From the NCBI GenBank assembly GCA_050486205.1, contig JBJHCW010000004.1:338367-402366 (forward strand): a stretch of DNA of 64,000 nucleotides. Direction: 5' to 3'. Of the stretch, positions 52,921 through 60,114 are shown one piece after another. The DNA is from PWQG01 sp050486205 (GTDB lineage Bacteria > Pseudomonadota > Gammaproteobacteria > Pseudomonadales > Pseudohongiellaceae). Each line of letters starts with the position of its first letter. The first letter of the stretch is position 1. A program made the translations under genes and the position numbers. The notes under the pieces are model-generated. The model saw only the letters and a list, made by a program, of their open reading frames with translations, did not search any database and had not been told where the DNA came from.

Positions 52921-53772
52921 TTGACAGACAAGTTATCCGATATCCTGGCTTTCGCTATTGAGCTGGCCAATGATGCCGGTGCGCTGGCACTTGCCGAGCG
53001 CAACAGCGCCACCGGTGGTCAGGCCCATGAATTCAAGCATGAACACGAACTGGTGACCCAGGCCGACATCAAGGTGGATCGCCTGATCAGCGACCGTATC
53101 CGGGCACAATATCCTGATCATGACATCCTGGCCGAAGAGTCAGCGCCTGATACGGGTGAGCTGAGTCAGCGGCGGGGGCCGCTGTGGATTGTTGACCCGA
53201 TTGATGGCACGGTCAACTACGCTCATGGTCATTTTCACAGTGCCGTTTCCATTGCCTATGCCGAGCAGGGTGACATTCGTGCAGGTGTGGTTTTTAATCC
53301 CTTCAACGGCGAGCTGTTTCACGCGGCAGAAGGTTGCGGTGCCTTTGTCAGACAGCAGCAGGTTGATAACAGTTTTGGCAAGCCCCGGGCCCTGGCTGTT
53401 GGCACCAAGACAGACATGCGCCGGGCCCTGTTTGCGACCGGTTTTCCCTACCACAAGGATGACATGGCGCCTCTGGTGCGGCGTCTGGCCGCAGCGCTTG
53501 AAGTCTGCGCGGATCTGCGCCGTATGGGCTCGGCGGCACTGGACATCTGCTGGGTGGCGGCTGGGCGCCTGGACATCTATTACGAGAACCTGAGTGTCTG
53601 GGATTTTGCCGCCGCCCAGCTGATCGCGCGTGAAGCCGGCGCCCGTTATGGTCACTTTCAGCCAGTGCCGTCGGGCGTCAATCCGGTATTTCACAATCGC
53701 AATATTCTGGTCGCCAACCCGGTGCTATTCGAGCAGATGTCACGGTTGCTGCAGGCCGCCGATCATGACTGA
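52921..53772 (+). CDS. Inositol monophosphatase family protein
   Basis: A 283-residue Mg2+-dependent phosphatase. It starts with TTG at 52921, with GGGAG eight bases upstream and no ATG fitting better. The metal-site motifs are present: DILAEESAPD, WIVDPIDGTVNYAHGHFHSA and GSAALDICWVAAGRLDIYYE. Family members hydrolyse inositol phosphates, fructose-1,6-bisphosphate, nucleotide 3'-phosphates or polysaccharide precursors. The divergent position next to the DprE-like operon could hint at sugar-phosphate metabolism, but this is only positional. The 3' end overlaps the convergent exporter gene by 33 bases. Confidence 0.9.
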   Translation: MTDKLSDILAFAIELANDAGALALAERNSATGGQAHEFKHEHELVTQADIKVDRLISDRIRAQYPDHDILAEESAPDTGELSQRRGPLWIVDPIDGTVNYAHGHFHSAVSIAYAEQGDIRAGVVFNPFNGELFHAAEGCGAFVRQQQVDNSFGKPRALAVGTKTDMRRALFATGFPYHKDDMAPLVRRLAAALEVCADLRRMGSAALDICWVAAGRLDIYYENLSVWDFAAAQLIAREAGARYGHFQPVPSGVNPVFHNRNILVANPVLFEQMSRLLQAADHD

Positions 53773-56094
53773 CCGCCGGCCGTCCAGCTTTTGCAGCAGT
53801 GTCGGTAACCAGACCAGATCCAGTATCAGGGCCAGCACCACAATGGGTACCAGCAATCGAGCAGCCTGCTGGAAATAGAGCGTGCTGGCGCCTATGAGAA
53901 CAGTGGTGCCCAGTGCCAGAACGGCAGTGGTGATTATCAATGCCGGTCCGGCGCGCAGCAGCGATTGGCTGATGGCGGCTCCGGTGTTTTCGCCACTGGC
54001 CAGACTGCGCTGGTACGTGCTCAGCACGTGCACGGTGTCATCCACCACCAGCCCAATGCTGACACTGAACAACATCATGACAAAAGGGTCCAGTTGCCCC
54101 ACAAAAAGTCCCCAGAAGCCAAACACCACCACCGCCGGCATGGCATTGGGTATGATGCTCAGCAGCCCGTATCGCAGACTGCGCAATCCGACAACCAGGG
54201 TCAGTGTGATCATCAGAAGGCTCAGTGCATAACCCTGCATCAGCTCAATGGTGACGCGTTGATCCATGCGGGCGAACAGCAGGGTTCCGCTACCATGCAG
54301 CAATGTGGCCCCGGGCAGATAGTTGTAGAAAGCGCTGCTGATGCGCCGGTCCAGCTCAATGATCTGTCGGTTGCTCAGATGTCTTGTGTTGATGAACAGC
54401 TGGACCGTCTGGTAGTTGCCGCTGACAAAATTGCCCAGAGCGTAGCGCTCGTTCTGCACCAGTGAGTAGTCGGACAGGTGGCTGGCAATGGTGTCGGCAT
54501 CATCCGGAATGCGATAGGCCTGAGCGGGATCGTCGTAGTCATCTGCGTGCAGAGTCTGGTGTATCATACTGATCACCTCCACCAGACTGGCGGTATTGAT
54601 TATCTCCTCCTGGGCGCGCAGCGTGCCGGCAAAGTCATCAAGCGCCTGCAGAAAACCCGGTTCAACGGCGCCGCCGTCGGTGCCACTGTTGATGCCGTAG
54701 GTTAGCAGGGGGCCGCGATCCATACGTTCGAGCAACACGGCATAGTAGTCATGCAGAGGTGAGTCCTTGCTGATGAAGTCCAGGCGCTCGAAATCGGTTT
54801 CGTTCAGAGGGAGCAGGATCAGCCCAAGCAGACCCAGCCCCACGCCGCTGCGAAATACCCAGCGTGGGTGGCGCTGGTGCAGGGTCAGTGCGCCGCGCAG
54901 TGGCGTCTGCGTAAACCGGGTACTGTCACGGCTGGCTGCCGCCCGGTTGTGGGCAGTGATCCACAGTATGGCCGCGGGTAACAGGCCCAGGGTCACCAGC
55001 CATGCGTACAGTACACCCAGTGCCACGATGCTGCCAAAGTCGCTTAACGCCGGGGCAGACACCATGTTCAGGCTGGCAAACCCGATGGCTGTGGTCACCG
55101 TGGCCAGTGTGACCGGTCGCAGGTTCAATGCCAGGCTCTGTTGCAGCGCCGCCTCAACAGCCTTGCCGGCCACGCGTTGCTGGCGGAACACCGAAATGAT
55201 GTGGACAGCATCGGCCACGGCAATGATCACCACCACCAGCGGGGCCATGATGGAAATGGTATTGAACGGATGTGCCAGCCAGCCCAGTGTACCGATGGTC
55301 AACAGCACTGTCACAAGGGCCACGCCCAGCACCGCAGCACCCAGTACCCAGGCCCGGAAGGCAATGCAGATGAACAGCACACACAGCAGCATCACCAGTG
55401 GTAGCAGGCGCGACAGATCGTTGATCATGGCCTGCCGGGTGGATTGTTCAAACAGGGCTTCGGCGCTGGCATGGATCTGCACCTCGGGGTGGGCGGCACG
55501 CAGGCTGTCGCGCAGTGCTGTAATGGCCGAATCCAGAGTGCGGTTGTCAGCTGGCGGTCGGCCCTGACTGTCCAGGGTGACTGATACCAGCGCCAGGGAG
55601 GTGTCGGGCGAGACCAGGATGCCATTGACCAGGGGGTTGTCCAGGGCCCTTTGCCGCGCGGCGTCGAGTTGCTCTGTGCTGAAACGTTCAAAGTTCACCC
55701 AGGGGGAGGGGATGAGGCTGACTTCGCCGGTGGGCGCATGAAAGTTCAGGATGGAGTTGATGCGCCGGGCATCGGGTATGTCGCGGAAACGCCTTTGCAG
55801 CTCGGCCAGTGCGTAGAGCGAGACAGGGCTGAAGGCGTCCCGGTTGTCGGGCGCCAGTACAAAGCTGACTTCCCGTGGCGGGGGAAACACCGCCTGCAGG
55901 GCATCACGCTCGGCCAGATACGGGTCACTCTGCCCGAGCAGCACGGTCAGGGAGCTGTCAAAACCGGTACGCGGGATGCCGGCCGCCGCGATAACGGTCA
56001 GCACCAGTGTCAGCAGACTCAGCCAGTGCCGGTGGCGCAGCAGCCAGTGGCTGACGTGTTGACTCAGATCAGTGGTGTCATCCGGATTGGTCAT
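53740..56094 (-). CDS. MMPL/RND superfamily exporter
   Basis: A 784-residue inner membrane protein with two repeats, each of one helix, a periplasmic loop of about 200 residues and five helices. TM1 is at about 20-40 (LTLVLTVIAAAGIPRTGFDS). The membrane motif IVVIIAVADAVHIISVFRQQ in the first half is mirrored by VSIGLVVDDTVHVLSTYQRS in the second, with the proton-relay acidic residues. MMPL-type members export lipids such as hopanoids, siderophores or glycolipids. No membrane fusion partner is adjacent. The start overlaps the end of the LysR gene by 17 bases, in the same direction, so the two may be coupled. Confidence 0.9.
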   Translation of the reverse strand: MTNPDDTTDLSQHVSHWLLRHRHWLSLLTLVLTVIAAAGIPRTGFDSSLTVLLGQSDPYLAERDALQAVFPPPREVSFVLAPDNRDAFSPVSLYALAELQRRFRDIPDARRINSILNFHAPTGEVSLIPSPWVNFERFSTEQLDAARQRALDNPLVNGILVSPDTSLALVSVTLDSQGRPPADNRTLDSAITALRDSLRAAHPEVQIHASAEALFEQSTRQAMINDLSRLLPLVMLLCVLFICIAFRAWVLGAAVLGVALVTVLLTIGTLGWLAHPFNTISIMAPLVVVIIAVADAVHIISVFRQQRVAGKAVEAALQQSLALNLRPVTLATVTTAIGFASLNMVSAPALSDFGSIVALGVLYAWLVTLGLLPAAILWITAHNRAAASRDSTRFTQTPLRGALTLHQRHPRWVFRSGVGLGLLGLILLPLNETDFERLDFISKDSPLHDYYAVLLERMDRGPLLTYGINSGTDGGAVEPGFLQALDDFAGTLRAQEEIINTASLVEVISMIHQTLHADDYDDPAQAYRIPDDADTIASHLSDYSLVQNERYALGNFVSGNYQTVQLFINTRHLSNRQIIELDRRISSAFYNYLPGATLLHGSGTLLFARMDQRVTIELMQGYALSLLMITLTLVVGLRSLRYGLLSIIPNAMPAVVVFGFWGLFVGQLDPFVMMLFSVSIGLVVDDTVHVLSTYQRSLASGENTGAAISQSLLRAGPALIITTAVLALGTTVLIGASTLYFQQAARLLVPIVVLALILDLVWLPTLLQKLDGRRSVMIGGLQQP

Positions 56095-56968
56095 GGTCCA
56101 TGCACAGTTTCAGCCAGCTTTCGATGCCGGCGCTTCGGTATTTCTGTTTGTGTACAATGAAATAGAATTTTCGGTGCCAGTCACGGTGCGGTGCAGACAA
56201 CGGTACCAGACTGCCACGCCGGAACGCATCCTGCAGCGCAATACGGGACAGGCAACCGACACCCAGGCCGGCCTCCACAGCACGTTTGATGGCCTCGGTG
56301 TGCTGCAACTCCAGGCGCAGCGTGATGTCGGGCAGCAGGCCGTGCATGGCGTGATCAAAGGCCTGGCGGGTGCCGGACCCGGCTTCACGCACGATCCACC
56401 GGGCGCCCAGCAGGTCGCGGTCGCGCAGGCGGCCCTTGTCAGCCAGCGGGTCAGATGGCGCGCAGAACAGCACCAGCTCATCGTCGCGCCAGGCCATCAC
56501 CTCCAGGGCTTCATCGTGCAGTTCACCCTCGATCAGACCCACATCCAGTTCGAAGTTGCGCACCCGTTCGGTAATGGTGGCGGTATTCTCCACAGTGAGG
56601 CGGACCCGTGCCCCCGGGTGACGATTCATGAACTCAGCCATGATGGGGACTGCCAGGTAGTTGCCAATGGTCAGCGTGGCGCCCACATGCAGCTCACCGA
56701 TTTCATTGTGTCGGGCCAGCACATCCTCGAACTCACGAGCCTGGGCCAGGAGAGCTTCGGCGCGCGGTCGCAGTGTGCGGCCCAGCTCGTTCAGCTGCAG
56801 GCGTTTGCCGGCCCGGTCAAACAGTTGCACACCAAAGCGTTGCTCCAGCTCTTTGAGAGCTGCGCTGGCGGCGGACTGAGACATGGACAGGCTGTCTGCG
56901 GCCTGGGTGACATTTTCATGATAGGCGGTGGCCAGAAACACCTCAATCTGGCGCAGCGTATAGTGCAT
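56078..56968 (-). CDS. LysR-type regulator, FinR-like by context
   Basis: A 296-residue regulator. The ATG at 56968 has GGAG about nine bases upstream and gives MHYTLRQIEVFLATAYHENV, the normal family start; the open frame extends 13 codons further. The helix-turn-helix includes AADSLSMSQSAASAALKELE. A C-terminal effector domain follows. It is divergent to fpr, the arrangement of finR-fprA in Pseudomonas, where the LysR protein activates the ferredoxin-NADP reductase gene under superoxide or iron-sulfur stress. A perfect dyad lies between the two genes. The function is inferred from this arrangement. Confidence 0.88.
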   Translation of the reverse strand: MHYTLRQIEVFLATAYHENVTQAADSLSMSQSAASAALKELEQRFGVQLFDRAGKRLQLNELGRTLRPRAEALLAQAREFEDVLARHNEIGELHVGATLTIGNYLAVPIMAEFMNRHPGARVRLTVENTATITERVRNFELDVGLIEGELHDEALEVMAWRDDELVLFCAPSDPLADKGRLRDRDLLGARWIVREAGSGTRQAFDHAMHGLLPDITLRLELQHTEAIKRAVEAGLGVGCLSRIALQDAFRRGSLVPLSAPHRDWHRKFYFIVHKQKYRSAGIESWLKLCMDHDQSG

Positions 56969-57036
56969 GGCAAGATTCTCCGGGCTGGTTCGCTGGCAGG
57001 GCCACACTGTAACTGGATCGGGCCACCAATCGGTTT

Positions 57037-57066
57037 AATGAATAAGAGATATTATATTTATTCATT
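57037..57066. promoter_or_regulatory. Operator-like dyad between lysR and fpr
   Basis: AATGAATAA (57037-57045) and TTATTCATT (57058-57066) are perfect 9-bp inverted arms separated by 12 bases of A/T-rich sequence (GAGATATTATAT). The site lies midway between the divergent starts. It fits a LysR-type binding site acting on both promoters. Confidence 0.6.
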
Positions 57067-57134
57067 TTGCAGGTATAGAGCGATTCGCGTAAAATGCCGC
57101 CTCCATTCAACTCATGAACAGACGGACACAGACA

Positions 57135-57908
57135 ATGGCAGCAGTATCCAGACAGAGTGTGACCGGTGTGCATCACTGGAACGATACCCTGTTCAGTTTC
57201 ACCACCACCCGCGATCGGGGCCTGAAGTTCGAGAACGGCCACTTTGTCATGGTGGGCATGGAGGTGGAGGGAAAACCATTGATGCGAGCGTACAGCATTG
57301 CCAGCGCCAACTATGACGAGGAACTGGAGTTCTTCAGCATCAAGGTGCAGGACGGTGCGCTGACCTCGCGCCTGCAGCATATCCAGGTTGGTGACGAATT
57401 GCTGGTGAGCAGCAAACCCACCGGCACCCTGGTGGCAGATCATCTTCTGCCGGGCAAGAATCTGTACCTGCTCGGCACCGGCACTGGCCTGGCGCCGTTT
57501 CTGAGTATCATTCGCGACCCGGAAATCTACGATCGCTACGAAAAAGTGATTCTGGTGCACGGCGTGCGTCGTGTCAGCGATCTGGCTTACCGTGAGTACA
57601 TCCAGGACGAGTTGCCGAACAACGAGTTCTTCGGTGAAGAAGTGCGCGAGAAGCTGATCTATTATCCGACTGTGACGCGTGAGCCCTTTGACAACCAGGG
57701 CCGGGTGACCGATCTGATGACTTCCGGCAAGATGTTTGAGGATATCGGTCTGCCGCAGCCGTCACTGGAAGATGACCGGTTCATGCTGTGTGGCAGCCCG
57801 TCAATGCTCAAGGACCTGTGTGCCATTCTTGATGGCTGGGGCCTGAAAGAGTCGCGCCATGGTATCCAGGCACATTACGTTATCGAACGGGCATTTGTTG
57901 AGTCGTAA
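57135..57908 (+). CDS. fpr: Ferredoxin--NADP+ reductase
   Basis: A 257-residue flavoprotein. The start at 57135 gives MAAVSRQSVTGVHHWNDTLF, the typical length of Pseudomonas-type Fpr; an ATG at 57114 is possible. FAD is bound by the MRAYSIASANYDEELEFFSI segment, and NADP(H) by LYLLGTGTGLAPFLSIIRD. The C-terminal RAFVES lacks an added extension, as in bacterial subclass I enzymes. It moves electrons between NADPH and ferredoxin or flavodoxin for iron-sulfur repair and oxidative stress defence. The stop codon overlaps the A-run of palindromic repeat D. Confidence 0.95.
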   Translation: MAAVSRQSVTGVHHWNDTLFSFTTTRDRGLKFENGHFVMVGMEVEGKPLMRAYSIASANYDEELEFFSIKVQDGALTSRLQHIQVGDELLVSSKPTGTLVADHLLPGKNLYLLGTGTGLAPFLSIIRDPEIYDRYEKVILVHGVRRVSDLAYREYIQDELPNNEFFGEEVREKLIYYPTVTREPFDNQGRVTDLMTSGKMFEDIGLPQPSLEDDRFMLCGSPSMLKDLCAILDGWGLKESRHGIQAHYVIERAFVES

Positions 57909-57991
57909 AAAAAGGGGACAGATTTATTTTTGCGCCCGACTTTGGCAGGGTAGCCAACTTCGGCCGCAAAAATAAATCTGTCCCCTTTTTT
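57908..57991. repeat. Palindromic repeat copy D, between convergent genes
   Basis: Perfect 27-bp inverted arms (57908-57934 and 57965-57991) carry GGGGACAGATTTATTTTTGC and its complement and end in T6. The 30-base centre differs from the other copies. It begins in the fpr stop codon and stands between fpr and the convergent redoxin gene. Confidence 0.92.
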
Positions 57992-58012
57992 ACTTTTTCA
58001 GGCCACAAAAAA

Positions 58013-58039
58013 CGCCCGGTACCGGGAAGGTAACGGGCG
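58013..58039 (-). terminator. Rho-independent terminator of the redoxin gene
   Basis: CGCCCG pairs with CGGGCG (58013-58018 and 58034-58039). Read on the minus strand the stem is followed by a run of T (AAAAAA at 58007-58012 on the plus strand). It lies 48 bases after the redoxin stop codon. Confidence 0.7.
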
Positions 58040-58086
58040 CTTTCTGTTTCTGTCCGCTGTTCACGGACCCGATCGTGGATCCAGTA

Positions 58087-58686
58087 TCAGCTCAGAAAGA
58101 AGCCTACCAGACAACCCTTGGCGTCCGGGATGTTGCTCATGTCCACGGTACCACCAGCCTGGACAGTATCCAGCGCGTCGCGCAGGTAGTGATGGGTGGC
58201 GCGAGTGCGCTGGGTTTCGTATCCCAGCTGGTCATTGATCGGTCCGCGGAACAACACTTCGCGGCTCTGCGGATCGATGATGAAGACCTCGGCTGTGCGC
58301 TCCACACCCAGTGAGCGGGCAACAGACTGGTCAGCATCCTTCAGGATCGGAATCTTGATGCCGAACTGCTCGGCCTCATCCTGAATGCGCGGGATATCGT
58401 CCTGGATAAAGGAATTCAGCATCAGGAACTCGATGTTCTTTTCCGAGTACTCATCAATGATTTCATTGAAGGACTGGATGGACAGGCGTGCAATCGGACA
58501 GCCCGAGCCGTGGATGTACATGACCACGTAATCCTTGTCCAGATAGTCGTCCATGGAGTGCGTGGTACCCAGATGGCTCTCCAGCTCGAATTCCTTGATG
58601 GACTTCAGGTAACCATTACTGGCGTTGGCCAGGAACGGGAACATGGCCACAAGGGCGAATACGACAAATTTCACAGACCTGTTCAT
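58087..58686 (-). CDS. Exported redoxin (thioredoxin-fold) protein
   Basis: A 199-residue protein with a signal peptide ending near residue 22 (FPFLANAS). The thioredoxin-fold core has YVVMYIHGSGCPIARLSIQS, with a single active-site Cys in GCPIA in place of a CxxC pair. PILKDADQSVARSLGVERTA, with EVFIIDPQSREVLFRGPIN, is typical of AhpC/TSA-type redoxins. The only other cysteine lies near the C-terminus (DAKGCLVGF) and might act as the resolving residue. A peroxidase or thiol-redox role in the periplasm is likely but not proven. GGAGGAATATTC precedes the ATG. Confidence 0.78.
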   Translation of the reverse strand: MNRSVKFVVFALVAMFPFLANASNGYLKSIKEFELESHLGTTHSMDDYLDKDYVVMYIHGSGCPIARLSIQSFNEIIDEYSEKNIEFLMLNSFIQDDIPRIQDEAEQFGIKIPILKDADQSVARSLGVERTAEVFIIDPQSREVLFRGPINDQLGYETQRTRATHHYLRDALDTVQAGGTVDMSNIPDAKGCLVGFFLS

Positions 58687-59000
58687 TGAATATTCCTCCT
58701 GTTTACAACAGTTCCAGCACTTTCAGACTGTGAACAACTTTAGCCTGAGGTCAAGCATACCTGTTATGGAAACAACTTTCCTGATCCATATCAAGGGTGT
58801 GATTGTGACGAATTGTGAGACCCGGCGGCAGGATGAAGATCCTCGGATGCTCTGTTAACCATTGATTAGTATACGATTAATTCTCTATTTTGGATCAGCC
58901 GTGTGCGGCATTATGTCGCAGCTGCATTGCTGGTCTATACTGATGATAACTTGACCGGATATTCTGGAGTGGTCCGGATAATTCAGACGGGGGGTGTCAG
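58687..59000. other. Divergent intergenic region (314 bases)
   Basis: No gene is supported. The region must hold the promoters of the redoxin (minus) and the secreted protein at 59001 (plus). From about 58855 to 58900 it is AT-rich and contains the direct repeat GATTA-GTATAC-GATTA. TATACT at 58936-58941 could be a -10 for the plus-strand gene, but no matching -35 is visible. Confidence 0.5.
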
Positions 59001-60023
59001 ATGAACACAGCTACGATTCAGGATCGCACGACACACCGGGCCCGGCACACGCTCATGTGCGCAAGCATGCTGGTGGCCCTGTTTTCACATTCGGCCCTGG
59101 CCAATGACGGATACCAGGTGCCGCGCACCGAGCATGGTCACCCGGATCTCCAGGGTATCTGGACCAATGCCAGCCAGACGCCGCTGGAGCGCCCGCGTGA
59201 ATACGGCACTCAACGCGCCTATACCGAGGAGCAGCGCCGGGAGCGTGAGCAGGGCTGGATCGACTATATCGAGGAGCGCAATCAGCCCAGTGACCCGGAC
59301 CGGCCACCACCCACCGACGGCAACACAGCCCTGGGTTATGACAATTTCTGGGTGGACCGCGGCACGGACGTGGTCCTGATAGGGGGGGAGTACCGCACCT
59401 CCATCATCATCGAACCCGAGGATGGCCGCATTGCCTATGTTGAGGGCGCCAACCGCTTCCGAAATGCCCGACCTGAAGGCCGTGGCCCCTTTGACGGCCC
59501 GGAGGCCCGCCCCCTGGGTGAGCGCTGCATCATCTCCTTCGGTTCGGCGGGTGGTCCCCCCATGCTGCCCATCATGTACAACAACAATTATCAGATTGTG
59601 CAAACGGCTGATTATGTGATGATTCTGGTGGAAATGGTCAATGATGCCCGTATCGTGCGCCTGGATCGTGACTTCAGTGAGCACAATATGGAGCGCTGGT
59701 TGGGGGAATCGGTCGGCTACTACGACGGCGACACGCTGGTGGTGAAAACCACCCATATCAACCCGCAGCAAAGTTTCCGCGGAGCATCACCGGAACTTGT
59801 CAGCACCGAGTACTTCAGGCGTGTGGCGGACAACCGCATCGAATACCGTTTTGAGCTGGATGATCCGTCGGTGTTTGCTGACACGGTGGTGGGCGAGGTG
59901 GCCATGCACCGGCGCCCCGATGGCGATCGCATGTTTGAGTACGCGTGCCATGAAGGCAATTACGCCCTGCCCGGGGTGCTGGCCGGAGAGCGAGTGCGTG
60001 AACACGAGGCGGCACAGCGCTGA
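59001..60023 (+). CDS. Secreted protein of unknown function
   Basis: A 340-residue exported protein with a signal peptide ending near residue 34 (SHSALANDG). The mature start YQVPRTEHGHPDLQGIWTNA, continuing SQTPLERP, belongs to a family of uncharacterised secreted proteins common in environmental proteobacteria and Acidobacteria. The body is rich in Arg, Asp and Glu with stretches such as IIIEPEDGRIAYVEG and YYDGDTLVVKTTHI, suggesting beta structure. No catalytic motif is recognised. GGGGGG lies upstream of the ATG. An exporter of the MMPL type follows 91 bases later in the same direction. Confidence 0.75.
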   Translation: MNTATIQDRTTHRARHTLMCASMLVALFSHSALANDGYQVPRTEHGHPDLQGIWTNASQTPLERPREYGTQRAYTEEQRREREQGWIDYIEERNQPSDPDRPPPTDGNTALGYDNFWVDRGTDVVLIGGEYRTSIIIEPEDGRIAYVEGANRFRNARPEGRGPFDGPEARPLGERCIISFGSAGGPPMLPIMYNNNYQIVQTADYVMILVEMVNDARIVRLDRDFSEHNMERWLGESVGYYDGDTLVVKTTHINPQQSFRGASPELVSTEYFRRVADNRIEYRFELDDPSVFADTVVGEVAMHRRPDGDRMFEYACHEGNYALPGVLAGERVREHEAAQR

Positions 60024-60114
60024 TCAGTGAGCCGGACTGACATCACCTGTCGTATCAGGTTATAGTGCAGCACTTTCAGTGCTTCATCCATACGACTGCA
60101 GATAAGGACGATGT

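Noticed and set aside
53740..53772. Sequence error causing the 33-base overlap of the phosphatase and exporter ends
   Set aside because: Both convergent genes read through to plausible C-termini, and other convergent pairs here also overlap (39755-39764).
23841..57991. Insertion sequence remnants at the four palindromes
   Set aside because: No transposase coding sequence or flanking target duplications are visible; the elements are about 85-105 bases and fit a non-autonomous repeat.
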